Of a stretch of 64,000 bases of DNA, positions 26,232 through 35,400 are shown one piece after another; within the stretch, counting starts at the first letter, position 1, and each line of letters opens with the position of its first letter. The position numbers and the translations under genes are program-made. A model generated the notes under the pieces. The model was given only the letters and a program-made list of their open reading frames with translations. It searched no databases and was not told the origin of the DNA. Source of the stretch: JAZDGX01 sp964482205 (GTDB taxonomy: Bacteria; Eisenbacteria; RBG-16-71-46; CAIMUX01; WJJG01); assembly GCA_964482205.1 (NCBI GenBank), contig CAYZWI010000003.1, positions 186,001 through 250,000 of the forward strand. Direction: 5' to 3'.

Positions 26232-26351
26232 CCGTGTCATGCTCCAGGACTGCCGCCCCTGCCATGCGGCGCGACGGCCGATGCGCCTGCCTCGATGGGC
26301 AGGCCATCCTCGATTGCCATACCGCCTCGCGCGCTCGCGCTCAGAGCGCGC

Positions 26352-28097
26352 TCAGCGCGCGAAGATGACCTTGCGGGTCACCTCGGAGCCGGCGCAGGTC
26401 AGACGCGCGAAGTAGATGCCCGCGGGCACCCGGCCTCCATCCGCCCCTCGCCCGTCCCACGCCGCGGTGTAGCTGCTGGCCGGGCGCCATTCATCGACGA
26501 GACGGGCGACTTCCCGGCCTTCCAGCGAATAGATCGACAGGCGCACATGGCCCGCCGCGGGGAGCAGGAAGCCGAATTCCGTCGCGAGCGCGAAGGGGTT
26601 GGGACTGTTCTGCCACAGACTCAGGCGGGCGAGCGGAGGATGATCGTCCGCATCGCTGGGCATCTTCACGATCGTGACCGTCTGGTTGGCGGAAGCGCGG
26701 ATGTCGACGCCGACATAGCAGACCGAGAAGATCCCGGCATCATCGCATTGAATGAGCCGTCCTCCGTTCACCTGATACTGCCCCGCGCCGCCGGGCATGA
26801 AGAAGCGCAACAACCCGTTCTCGAAGCGCTCGGGATAGGCGTTCAACACCGACGCGGTCACGGTGTCGTTGGTGCCGTCGTTCGCGGGCGTGTAGAGCAC
26901 GCGCAAGCGTTCTCCCGTCGAGCCGGCCGACATCGTCAGCTCGGGATAGACCTGGCCTTGCACCACGCGCACCAGCCGGAAGGCGCGCTCGCCGCCGCCG
27001 GGATTGTTGGTGCCGAGATCGTACGGATATTGCGTGATCGAGCCCGCGTCGCGATGGATGTGCCCCCACAGGGCGAGGTCGATTCCCAGACTGCTCAAAT
27101 TCAACTGGTCGGCGAAATCGTAATGATGGAAGAGCACATTGGCGGTGCTTCCCGCGGCCGCGGCGAGGTCCGCGTTCAGCCACTGCAACTGCTCGGAGAT
27201 GAAGCTCGTTTCGCCGTAGATCGAATAGCGGAAGCCGTCGTAGTTGTCGTAGGACTCGAGCCCCGTGTAGTGGATCGTGCCGTAGTCGAAGCTGTAGTTC
27301 TGCGTGCGCCAGGGGGCGCCCGGCGGAGGACTGTCGAGGCGCTTCCATCCGAAGAAGCGCCACCAATCGCGGCGGGCCGTGCCATCAGGCGGCGGGGTGG
27401 CGTCCCAGCCCCCGATGTCGTGATTGCCGCCGGTGAGGAAGACGGGCATCTTGAATTCGGTCAGCACGCGTTGCGCGCGCGTGTAGTAGCGCTTCAGCAG
27501 GAAGTCCTCGAGCTCGCCCTCGTTAATCAAGTCGCCGGTCAGGAGCACGAACTCGGGATTGATGATGTTCAAGTCGGCGATCACTGCCCTCAGGTCCATG
27601 ATCTCGGAGCTGTCGGTGTCGGCGCCCGCCTCGTAGTAATAGAGATCCGTCGGCAGATGCGGGTCGGAGATGTGCACGAAGTAGTATTCCTCGCGGTATT
27701 CGGGAATCACGACCACCGCGTTGCGCGTGCGATCCCAGATGCCGCCGTTGGCCTGCACGATCAGATCGTACTGTTCGTAGAGCGGGATGTCGGCGGCCTC
27801 GGGAACCTGCGCCGTCAAGGTCCACCAGACCGTCGCGGGGTCGTAGCTGGCCGAGAGAATCGGAAGCGCGATTTCATGGGAGGCGAATTGCAGTCGCGCA
27901 CTCCAGCCGGTCGTTGAGGAAGGCGCCGCGCATTCGATCCGCAGCGTATCGCACGGCACGACGAAGGATGGGATGTTGAGCAGCGGGCGCTGAATGATGG
28001 TGAGGGTGTCTCCGATCGCGATCGCGCTCACGGACGCCGGGCGGGACAATCCCGCGAGGGCGAGCGCCAGGAAGAGAATAACGAAGGCACGCGACAT
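26352..28097 (-). CDS. Secreted metallophosphoesterase with FlgD-like C-terminal domain
   Basis: An exported protein of 581 residues. The start at 28097 has GAGGAGAT upstream and gives a signal peptide (AFVILFLALALAGLSRPASVSA). After an N-terminal beta domain comes a calcineurin-like phosphoesterase core with all metal motifs: VHISDPHLP, LLTGDLINEG, LTGGNHDIGG, LFHHYDFAD and LWGHIHRDAG. The last 85 residues form a FlgD/T9SS-type Ig domain (NSPNPFALATEFGFLLP, SLEGREVARLV, WDGRGADGGRVPAGIYFARL). Substrate may be a phosphodiester or phosphomonoester outside the cell; unknown. A GC-rich hairpin overlaps its stop codon. Confidence 0.88.
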   Translation of the reverse strand: MSRAFVILFLALALAGLSRPASVSAIAIGDTLTIIQRPLLNIPSFVVPCDTLRIECAAPSSTTGWSARLQFASHEIALPILSASYDPATVWWTLTAQVPEAADIPLYEQYDLIVQANGGIWDRTRNAVVVIPEYREEYYFVHISDPHLPTDLYYYEAGADTDSSEIMDLRAVIADLNIINPEFVLLTGDLINEGELEDFLLKRYYTRAQRVLTEFKMPVFLTGGNHDIGGWDATPPPDGTARRDWWRFFGWKRLDSPPPGAPWRTQNYSFDYGTIHYTGLESYDNYDGFRYSIYGETSFISEQLQWLNADLAAAAGSTANVLFHHYDFADQLNLSSLGIDLALWGHIHRDAGSITQYPYDLGTNNPGGGERAFRLVRVVQGQVYPELTMSAGSTGERLRVLYTPANDGTNDTVTASVLNAYPERFENGLLRFFMPGGAGQYQVNGGRLIQCDDAGIFSVCYVGVDIRASANQTVTIVKMPSDADDHPPLARLSLWQNSPNPFALATEFGFLLPAAGHVRLSIYSLEGREVARLVDEWRPASSYTAAWDGRGADGGRVPAGIYFARLTCAGSEVTRKVIFAR

Positions 28098-28455
28098 GGC
28101 TATCTCCTCATGAACTTCCAACGATGCGGTCCCAAAGAAGCATACCATGCCTGCTCCCCCGGGGACGACAGTCTCCTAAACGATTGCCCCGCAAGCAATG
28201 GCGCGGGCCGCCCAGACGCCCTCTCGCTTGCCATGGTTTGGCTTCCGTGCCATCCTCCTGCGTTCCCGGTTCGTCTTCGCAACCCCTCAGCCGGGCGAGG
28301 AACCCCATGGCCACCAAGCGAAAGCCCGTCGCTTCCATGCCGCCCAGGAAGCCCTCGTCCGCGCGTGGTCCCGGGATGCGGTAGGATGGCGCGTGGCTCG
28401 GCTGCGGCGCCAGCTCGATGGCCGCGCGAGCGCACATTCGTGGGCGGGAGGTACG
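28098..28455. other. Divergent intergenic region
   Basis: 358 bases between the phosphoesterase (leftward) and MscS (rightward). Open frames here have no ribosome site and no family match. I see no convincing promoter pair or RNA element. Confidence 0.5.
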
Positions 28456-29598
28456 ATGGACTTGAGCAGCCTCGGCGACTTCATGTTCTATCACAATCCC
28501 CTGCGCGCGTGGCTGGTCGCTGTGGGCATTCTGGCCGTCTGTTTCCTCGCGCTGCGCATCATGAACGGGCTCATCCGCCGCCGCATCGCCCCGCTCGTCG
28601 CGCGCACCACGACGCTCATCGACGACTCGTTCTTCGCAATGCTGCAACGCACCAAGAACTTCTTCCTCCTGCTCATCGCCGCCTACATCGGGCGCCTGGC
28701 GCTGCAGCTTCCCCAGGGAGCGGCCAAGACCTTCTCGGTCATCGTCATTCTCGGCATGCTGGTCCAGGCGGGCATCTGGGGAACGGCGCTGATCATGTTC
28801 CATGTGCGGCGCTACGCGGCCGAGCGCCTGGCCGCTGATCCGTCCGCGACCACGACCGTATCGGCGCTCGGCTTCTTCGCGCGCATCGGGCTTTGGACGG
28901 TGCTCGTCCTGCTCGCGCTCGACAATGTGGGCGTCGATGTCACCGCGCTCATCGCCGGACTGGGGCTGGGCGGGATCGCGATCGCGCTCGCGTTGCAGAA
29001 CATCCTCTCGGATCTCTTCGCATCGCTCTCGATCGTCTTCGACAAGCCCTTCGTGGTGGGCGATTCCATCGCGGTCGACACTCTCTCGGGCACCGTCGAG
29101 CATGTGGGCTTGAAGACCACCCGCGTGCGCAGCGTATCGGGCGAGCAGCTGATCTTCTCGAACAACGATCTCCTGCAAAGCCGCATTCGCAACTTGAAGC
29201 GCATGGAGGATCGCCGCGCCGAGCTCACCCTGCGCGTCGCCTACGGCACGCCGGTCGCAAAGCTGGAAGCGATTCCCGGGATGATTCGCGAGATCATCTC
29301 GCGCGACCCGCGCGCCCGCTTCGAGCGCTGCCACCTGAAGCAAGCCGGCGAATCCGCGCTGATCTTCGAGTCCATCTACTGGGTGCCCGACCCCGACTAC
29401 CAGCTCTTCATGGACATCCAGCAGGGCATCGTGCTCTCCGTAATTCGCGCGTTTCAGGAGGCGGGAATCGCGTTCGCCTATCCGACACAGACGATTCATT
29501 TGAACGAGGCGGCTCCCCATCCTTCGTTGGCCGGGCAGGCGCCTTCTTCTTCCGGCGACGATCGCGCGGGCGAAGGCCAAGGAGCGGACAGGTCATGA
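28456..29598 (+). CDS. mscS: Mechanosensitive channel, MscS family
   Basis: Inner-membrane tension-gated channel of 380 residues, larger than E. coli MscS because it has extra N-terminal helices. The start at 28456 has GGGAGG upstream. Four or five hydrophobic helices precede the pore helix TM3 (ALIAGLGLGGIAIALALQNI), followed by the typical FDKPFVVGDSI beta-domain entry and VEHVGLKTTRVRSVSGEQL. The C-terminal vestibule is complete. Its TGA overlaps the next start codon (ATGA at 29595-29598), so the downstream methyltransferase is translationally coupled. Confidence 0.92.
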   Translation: MDLSSLGDFMFYHNPLRAWLVAVGILAVCFLALRIMNGLIRRRIAPLVARTTTLIDDSFFAMLQRTKNFFLLLIAAYIGRLALQLPQGAAKTFSVIVILGMLVQAGIWGTALIMFHVRRYAAERLAADPSATTTVSALGFFARIGLWTVLVLLALDNVGVDVTALIAGLGLGGIAIALALQNILSDLFASLSIVFDKPFVVGDSIAVDTLSGTVEHVGLKTTRVRSVSGEQLIFSNNDLLQSRIRNLKRMEDRRAELTLRVAYGTPVAKLEAIPGMIREIISRDPRARFERCHLKQAGESALIFESIYWVPDPDYQLFMDIQQGIVLSVIRAFQEAGIAFAYPTQTIHLNEAAPHPSLAGQAPSSSGDDRAGEGQGADRS

Positions 29599-30542
29599 TC
29601 TCCTGGGCGTGGCGTATGGTCGCGCTGCGCGCGAGAGCCTGTCGCGAGCGATGGCGCGTCCCGGCGTTCGAGTGCCTTCTTGCGGCGGCCACGCTCGGGA
29701 TCGCGCTTGCAGGCTGCCAGGGTTCGGGCAGCGTTGAAGAATCGAAGCGGGGCGAGGAATCGAGGCGGGCCGGGGAATTCAAACGAGCCGGCGAATCGAA
29801 GCAGGCGAAAGGGCCGACCATGCAGAGCGCGAGCGACAGCGGGCAGGCGGGCGAGCGTGGCAGTCCCGATTCGCGCCGCGGGCAGCCGAGCCCGACCAAG
29901 GAGGAGGCGCGCTTCGCCCAGGAGCGCGAGCGCATGGTACGCGAGCAGCTGGCTCGCCGGGACATCACCGACTCCACGGTGCTGGCGGCGATGCGGGCGG
30001 TGCCGAGACATCTCTTCGTTCCCGAAAATTTGCGGGGCTCCGCGTATGCGGATACGCCCTTGCCGATCGGGCACGATCAGACGATCTCGCAGCCGTACAT
30101 CGTCGCCCTCATGACGCAACTCGCAAACCCCAAGCCGGACGCGCGCGCGCTCGACATCGGCACCGGCTCGGGCTATCAGGCGGCAGTGCTCGCGGAACTG
30201 GTCGATTCGGTCTACAGCATGGAGATCCTCTGCCCGCTCGCGGAAGAAGCGTGCGAACGATTGCAGCGCCTCGCCTATCGCAATGTCGAAGTGCGCTGCG
30301 GAGACGGCTACCGCGGCTGGCCGGAACATGCGCCCTTCGATGTCATCATCGTCGCCGCGGCCCCCGAAAAGATCCCGCCGCCGCTCATCGAGCAACTCGC
30401 TCCCGGCGGCCGTCTGGTGATCCCGGTGGGCGACCAACGCCAAAGTCTCATGGTGGTCGAGAAGCGGGCGGACGGAACCATCGAGGAGCGCCAGGCCGCT
30501 CCGGTGCGATTCGTGCCGATGACGGGCGAGGCGAGGAAATGA
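29595..30542 (+). CDS. pcm: Lipoprotein-type protein-L-isoaspartate O-methyltransferase
   Basis: A 315-residue PCMT that methylates damaged isoaspartyl residues, here with a predicted lipoprotein signal. The N-terminus has Arg-rich residues, then ECLLAAATLGIALAGC, a lipobox with Cys at about residue 40. A Glu/Ser/Lys-rich linker encoded by an 18-bp tandem repeat follows. The catalytic domain has REQLARRDITDSTVLAAM, PRHLFVPENLRGSAY, HDQTISQPYIVALM and the SAM motif ALDIGTGSGYQAAVLAEL. Classic Pcm is cytosolic, so export is notable, though exported versions exist in some Gram-negatives. SAM would have to be available at its location; that is an open point. Coupled to mscS by ATGA overlap. Confidence 0.88.
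   Translation: MISWAWRMVALRARACRERWRVPAFECLLAAATLGIALAGCQGSGSVEESKRGEESRRAGEFKRAGESKQAKGPTMQSASDSGQAGERGSPDSRRGQPSPTKEEARFAQERERMVREQLARRDITDSTVLAAMRAVPRHLFVPENLRGSAYADTPLPIGHDQTISQPYIVALMTQLANPKPDARALDIGTGSGYQAAVLAELVDSVYSMEILCPLAEEACERLQRLAYRNVEVRCGDGYRGWPEHAPFDVIIVAAAPEKIPPPLIEQLAPGGRLVIPVGDQRQSLMVVEKRADGTIEERQAAPVRFVPMTGEARK
29739..29810 (+). repeat. 18-bp tandem repeat, four copies, in frame
   Basis: Four adjacent 18-base units begin at 29739, 29757, 29775 and 29793. Each starts GAAT(C/T)C or GAATCG and encodes a six-residue unit: ESKRGE, ESRRAG, EFKRAG, ESKQAK. It forms the charged linker between lipobox and catalytic domain of the isoaspartyl methyltransferase. Because the unit is a multiple of three, copy changes would alter linker length without a frameshift. 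Confidence 0.85.
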
Positions 30543-30968
30543 GCCTCCGCCTCCCGGCCTCTGGCAAGCCATGTCCTCGCCTCACCGCTTCGACGAACCG
30601 AAGTTGCAGCCGGGCCTTGCGAAAGAACGGTACCTCCCTATGCTTGAGGCGATTCGGGCATAAGAAAGCGGCGGCCGAGGAGGATCCAGACCCTCGGGCG
30701 GGTCCGGGCAGACCACCTCGGATTTCCCCGGACCCGTACGTGGGCACAGGGGTAGGAGGACCTCGAAATCGCGGGCGCTCGGGCGCTCGCGTTGTCATCG
30801 GCAATGGATCGATTCTGATGTTTGCGCTTGGGCACCGTTTTCGATAGACTGCGTCGGTTTTCCCTTGCCCCGCCTCGCGCCCCGGTTTCGTCGGGCGGCC
30901 TGGCCTGGCAAATGCATCGGCGCTCTGCATCGCACACGGTTGGCGGCGCAAGGAGGACGTCCTCGTTC
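30543..30968. other. Intergenic region, nothing recognised
   Basis: 426 bases between the methyltransferase and the PHP gene, both rightward. No terminator with a T-run, no tRNA-like fold and no coding signal is visible. Two of the rare ACGT sites of this window lie here (30738 and 30957). Confidence 0.45.
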
Positions 30969-31889
30969 ATGAAGGCCGATCTGCACGTCCATTCGAATTT
31001 TTCGTACGATGTCCCCAATCTTCCCGAGTTCTCGCCGCGCGCGCTCTACGATCGCGCCGTGAACCGGGGGATGGCGTTCTTCACCCTCACGGATCACGAC
31101 ACTCTCGCGGGAATCGAAGACCTGCAACGCAGCCTGCAGGCGACCTACGGCGATCATCCGCCGATCCCCGTCATCCCGGGCGTTGAAATGAAGCTCTTCG
31201 ATCCCTCGATCGGGCACACCATCCATGTGAATGTGCTCGGCTTGAGCCCGCAGGACCACGAGCGGCTGGAGCAGCGCAGGTCTTCCCTGCCGCGCTTTAC
31301 GCGGTATTGCCGACGCCACGGCTTGTTCCACACCTACAACCATCCGCTGTGGTTCGAGCGCGGGGAGCGGCCGCGGATCGAGGAGGTCGAGCGGGCCGTC
31401 GATTTCTTCCCAGTGATCGAGCTGAACGCGGGCCGCATTCCCGAACTGAACGCGCGCACCGCCGCGCTCGCCCGCCGTCACGGCAAGCCGTTGATCGCCA
31501 ACTCCGACACGCATGTCGGACAAGTGGGCAAGTGCTACACGCAGGCCAAGGCGCAATCGGTCGAGGAATTCCTCGCCTGCGCGGTGGCGGGAAAAGCGCA
31601 GACCTTTCCTGATCACTTTCGCTTCCAGGAATTCACGCGCGAGATTTCCGAGGCGGTCGATCTGTGGACGCGCAAGCGTCCCGCCCCGGCGAAGAGACGC
31701 GCCTTGCCGCATGGCCACAAAGATCGCTATCTCCTCGTCCATCGCATCCTGGGCCGGCGGCCGATGCGCTGGCCGATTCCCCGGCGCCTGCTCGGAGTGG
31801 TGATGAAGGTGATTGCCCGAGCGACGACCTATCTGTTCCTGCGGCAGCAACGGCGCATGAATCTGCGGCTGGGGGAAGCGCAGTCCTGA
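30969..31889 (+). CDS. PHP-domain metal-dependent phosphoesterase
   Basis: Cytoplasmic protein of 306 residues. It begins MKADLHVHSNFSYD, the first PHP motif (D-x-H-x-H). It then shows FFTLTDHDTLAGIE (H-D), a GVEMKLFD block and the late histidines SDTHVGQVGKCY, which together build the trinuclear metal site. Related proteins are TrpH-like 3',5'-nucleotide or 5'-3' RNA/DNA exonucleases and PHP phosphatases. The start at 30969 fits because AGGAGG lies about 12 bases upstream and the family match begins at residue 3. The C-terminal 60 residues are basic and outside the domain. Confidence 0.85.
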   Translation: MKADLHVHSNFSYDVPNLPEFSPRALYDRAVNRGMAFFTLTDHDTLAGIEDLQRSLQATYGDHPPIPVIPGVEMKLFDPSIGHTIHVNVLGLSPQDHERLEQRRSSLPRFTRYCRRHGLFHTYNHPLWFERGERPRIEEVERAVDFFPVIELNAGRIPELNARTAALARRHGKPLIANSDTHVGQVGKCYTQAKAQSVEEFLACAVAGKAQTFPDHFRFQEFTREISEAVDLWTRKRPAPAKRRALPHGHKDRYLLVHRILGRRPMRWPIPRRLLGVVMKVIARATTYLFLRQQRRMNLRLGEAQS

Positions 31890-31907
31890 AGACGGCCTGC
31901 TATGGGC

Positions 31908-34142
31908 TCAATGAAGGATGACCTGCTTGCACGCCCGGGTCTCGCCTCCGTCGTAGCCGATCTTCAGAAAGTACACTCCGGACCCGACGGCGCGCCCGCC
32001 CGGCGCTCCGTTCCAGCGCGCTTTCCCCGGCCCGCATTCGATCGGCGCCAACGGCACGCAGTCGATCGTCCGGCCTTCGTTGTCGAGCACGACGAGACGC
32101 ACGCCCGTGAGCCGTTGCGAGGCGTGGAAGGTAACGACGGCGCCTCTTCGACCGGGATTGGCTTCCAGGCGCACATTGCGAAGGGCGCCGGCTGGGGGGA
32201 ATTCGTCAACGGCGCCGCGGCGTTGGCCCCGGGCAGCTTCCGCCGTTTCCTCCACGCCGGCGGGATCGCTCCAGGCCTGCGAGTACACGCATTCGGGAAC
32301 AACATCGACCACCGCGACCGGATGCTCCCCGGCGGGATACCCGGATAGCGGAATGCGCGCCTCGGCGTAGCTTTCGGGACGCGTCGGAATCGGCTGAAGG
32401 TAGTAATCCTCTCCGGCCGGTTCGGTGTACATCTGGTTCAATTGCGCCCCGTCCAAGGTGCGCACTCCGTCGACATCATTCGGAACGCTCTCCACTTCCA
32501 CCTCGTCTCCGCCGACGGGATAGGCGCGGCCGCACCACGACTCTCTCCAGTCGCGTCGCGGGTAATCCAGCGTGAAGCAGGGGATCACATTCGGGTAGAA
32601 CGAGTAGCCCGTCCGAATCCAGTCGATCTCGACCGATTCGGGACGGATGCGCAGGCGCGTGTAACCAAGAACGGTGAGCAGCTGGCGCATCCAGGGGCGG
32701 TCGGTTCCCTGCCGCAACACATCGCCGTAGCTGTGCTGCATTCCCGAACGGGAGAACCAGCGCTCGATGTGCGTCGGCCGCCCGCAAGCCAGATAGTGCA
32801 CCCCGTCGGCCTCGCTGTGCGCGAAGCAGTGATCGTGGCCATAGAGAAAGAACTGAGCGCCGTGCGCGCGCATGATCGAATGAATCCACGCCTGCTCGGT
32901 GCCCGGCCGGATGGCATCGATCGCGCAGCCCCGCCCGTAGGCCAGCCCTTGCCCGGAGACGATCGTCTCTCCGGCCGTTCCAATCAGCCCCCCTCCCACG
33001 AGATGATGCGCGATCACGAACTTCCAACGCGCCGTGGATTCGGAGAGCGTTCTAGTCAGCCATACGCGCTGAGTCTCACCTAGACTCCACTGGCTGGGCC
33101 GCGTCGGACGCACGAATGCTCCAGGAAGCGTGTAGCGAAAAGGATCGAGCACCACGAACAGCGCGTCGCCCCAGCTCCAGGCGTAGAAATTCTGCAGGTG
33201 GGCGCGCTCTCCGTCGTTCCAGGGATCTTCGCCCGCTCCCCAATCTTTCGAGGAGTCCGTGTCCACTCCACCCTCGCCGCCCTCCGGATAGGTGTCGCCG
33301 CGCGGATTGGGAATCAGCGTCAAACGCGCATGCGTCGACCACTTCTGGGCGTACTGGTATGGCGTGAGATGGTTGCCGAACGGAGAGAACGAATGCATGC
33401 CGTCGTCCCCGTGCTGAAAGAAGCCTGCTTCCATCTCGTGGTTTCCACACGCGAAATAGACCGGTGCGCGCGCGAAGAGCGACGCCATCACTCGGCGGTA
33501 GGAGACATAGTGCCGAAGGGCGTCCAGCTCCGAGCAGACGGAGTTGGGATGGACGCAATCGCCCAGATCAATGCAGAAATCGGATCGATCCTCGGAGAGC
33601 ACTTGCGCGATGCAGGCGAGCGCGTTGTATCCCCAGACGGTCCTCAGGTCGAAGTCGAAGAAGAGGTCGGCCCAGTGCGTATCGGCCATGATGCAGAGAT
33701 CGAACGCTTCCCCGGGAGGCTTCTGCGTACGCAGCCGCCCCGCAGGCAAGGATCTCCAGATGCCCGGCTCCGCGCCGGATTCGTATTCCACGCCATACCA
33801 GTATTCCGAGGAAGGCGCGAGCCCGCTCAGCGGCAATTCGAGCGCCTGCAGCGGGCCGGCGACCATTCGTTCCTCGGAAACGTGCGGAGATTGGGGAAGC
33901 GCAGTTTCGTTCTCGGCCCATCGCACGCGGGCCGTCACGCATCCGGTAGAATTCTCGGCGGTGACGAGATTCACGACCGCGCCGCTCGCCGTCACGCGGC
34001 CGGCGGCCGGAGACGCCGCAAAGCAGGCGGACTCCGGCCGATCGCGATCGGAAATCAGGAGCGCTCGAGTTCTTTCGTGCGCCGCCATCCCGGCCACCGC
34101 CGAGAGGGCGCGCAGGAAATCGCGTCTTCGCATCCTGCCCAT
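31908..34142 (-). CDS. Tat-exported metallophosphoesterase with FlgD-like C-terminus
   Basis: A 744-residue protein exported by the Tat route: MRRRDFLRALSAVAG is a twin-arginine signal (R-R-x-F-L). Residues 50-140 resemble the fibronectin-like N-terminal domain of purple acid phosphatases (PLSGLAPSSEYWYGVEY). The phosphoesterase core has IMADTHWAD, IDLGDCVHP, FACGNHEME, VIAHHLVGG and LYGHDHCFAH, a full dimetal set. The final 85 residues form a FlgD-like domain (NPGRRGAVVTFHA, WNGAPGGRAVGSGVYFLKI). Start at 34142 has GAGGAG 8 bases upstream. Tat export suggests metal loading before export. Confidence 0.87.
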   Translation of the reverse strand: MGRMRRRDFLRALSAVAGMAAHERTRALLISDRDRPESACFAASPAAGRVTASGAVVNLVTAENSTGCVTARVRWAENETALPQSPHVSEERMVAGPLQALELPLSGLAPSSEYWYGVEYESGAEPGIWRSLPAGRLRTQKPPGEAFDLCIMADTHWADLFFDFDLRTVWGYNALACIAQVLSEDRSDFCIDLGDCVHPNSVCSELDALRHYVSYRRVMASLFARAPVYFACGNHEMEAGFFQHGDDGMHSFSPFGNHLTPYQYAQKWSTHARLTLIPNPRGDTYPEGGEGGVDTDSSKDWGAGEDPWNDGERAHLQNFYAWSWGDALFVVLDPFRYTLPGAFVRPTRPSQWSLGETQRVWLTRTLSESTARWKFVIAHHLVGGGLIGTAGETIVSGQGLAYGRGCAIDAIRPGTEQAWIHSIMRAHGAQFFLYGHDHCFAHSEADGVHYLACGRPTHIERWFSRSGMQHSYGDVLRQGTDRPWMRQLLTVLGYTRLRIRPESVEIDWIRTGYSFYPNVIPCFTLDYPRRDWRESWCGRAYPVGGDEVEVESVPNDVDGVRTLDGAQLNQMYTEPAGEDYYLQPIPTRPESYAEARIPLSGYPAGEHPVAVVDVVPECVYSQAWSDPAGVEETAEAARGQRRGAVDEFPPAGALRNVRLEANPGRRGAVVTFHASQRLTGVRLVVLDNEGRTIDCVPLAPIECGPGKARWNGAPGGRAVGSGVYFLKIGYDGGETRACKQVILH

Positions 34143-34426
34143 GGAAGGCACTCCTCGCACACGCGCAACAGGGAGCGATGCACAACGGGAATGGTGCGCG
34201 CGCCATCGGCGGAGATGCGGAGTGGAGGCGAGGGCCACGACATTGCAGGCAGGATGGCAAGGGCCCGGCGTTTCACTCCAACGTCCCCAGCCGAGTGAAG
34301 CCCCGCGAGCCGGCTGTACAGCCATGCACTCGAGAACGGCGCAGCCGGACTTGGGCTGCATACCATGATGCGTACTCTCGCAGCCGGAATACTATCACCC
34401 GAGGCCGCAGCAGGCAAGAGCGGATG

Positions 34427-35221
34427 CTACACCGCCGCGCGAGCTTTTCTCAGCCTCTCCCAGAACGGCTTGAACAGAAAGCTCCGCTCATCGAGCGCGC
34501 ACAGCCGCTCGAACATCGGTTTCGTGACGGTGAAGGCGAGCAGGTCGGGCGCCAGATACTGGCGCATCGCGATGTCGGTCGCCCCGATCACGGCCTGGGG
34601 CGCGTCGAAATCGGGGAAAGCTCCCGCGATCTGCATGCATCCTGATCCGAACGGCGCCAGCACGGGAACGGGATCGCGCGGCGAGGCATGATACTGCGCG
34701 CCGAGCGCGAGCATCCCCAGCTGATCGGGCGGGGCATGAAAGGTGATCGTGCGCAGCCATTCGTATTGCGATTCACGCAACGGCCCGACGAAGAGATGCG
34801 CATGCCGAGGCTCGTAGGGCCGGATCGCATCCAGCCACTCTTCCATCAATTCGGGCGAGGCCTTCAAACCTTCCTCGTTCACGAGGAAATCCACCATCGC
34901 CGCGCGCGGACGCGACTGCACACCGCACATCCACATGCCCGCTCCGCCGCAGCCGAAGTTGTCGCGCGTGAGGTGCAGCATCTTGCCTTCCAGCCAACGA
35001 TGATAGAAGGCGAAGATGCAGGCGTGGCCTTGCGCGGGCGGTTCGACGAAGGGCTCGAACGGGGACGGATCGGGGGCGTCGTAGAAACCGATCAGCGGGG
35101 CGCGAATCCCGATTTTCTCGAGAAGCAGGCTGGGATTCGGTTGCGGATCGCCGGCGGACCGCTTTGCGTCACTCGGCTGCTTGCCGTCACCCGGTCGTCT
35201 GTCATCGCTGCACGGCTGCAT
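34427..35221 (-). CDS. DUF169 family protein
   Basis: A 264-residue protein of the DUF169 family, whose function is not established. Support: LLEKIGIRAPLIGFYDAPDP near the N-terminus, the Cys/Gly block RDNFGCGGAGMWMCG and the later GSGCMQIAGAF, arranged as in DUF169 proteins of anaerobes and archaea. Four or more conserved cysteines could bind a metal or Fe-S cluster; that is inference. No membrane segment or signal peptide. GAAAGGAG lies 9 bases before the ATG at 35221. The palindrome GGCTGTACAGCC at 34312-34323 lies 100 bases downstream. Confidence 0.7.
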   Translation of the reverse strand: MQPCSDDRRPGDGKQPSDAKRSAGDPQPNPSLLLEKIGIRAPLIGFYDAPDPSPFEPFVEPPAQGHACIFAFYHRWLEGKMLHLTRDNFGCGGAGMWMCGVQSRPRAAMVDFLVNEEGLKASPELMEEWLDAIRPYEPRHAHLFVGPLRESQYEWLRTITFHAPPDQLGMLALGAQYHASPRDPVPVLAPFGSGCMQIAGAFPDFDAPQAVIGATDIAMRQYLAPDLLAFTVTKPMFERLCALDERSFLFKPFWERLRKARAAV

Positions 35222-35400
35222 GAATCTGCTCTCCTTTCGTTCCAAGGGCCGGGCCCGCAAGCACCCATCGCCCGCGTCGCCCGTCGCCCGGCATTGTAGC
35301 GCAAGCGGCGAGCGTTGTCCGAGTGGGCGCATTTTCCATGCGCGCACATCCACGGCCGGCCATCCGATCGCAAGACGCCCCCGTCGCATCCGCTCCCTCT

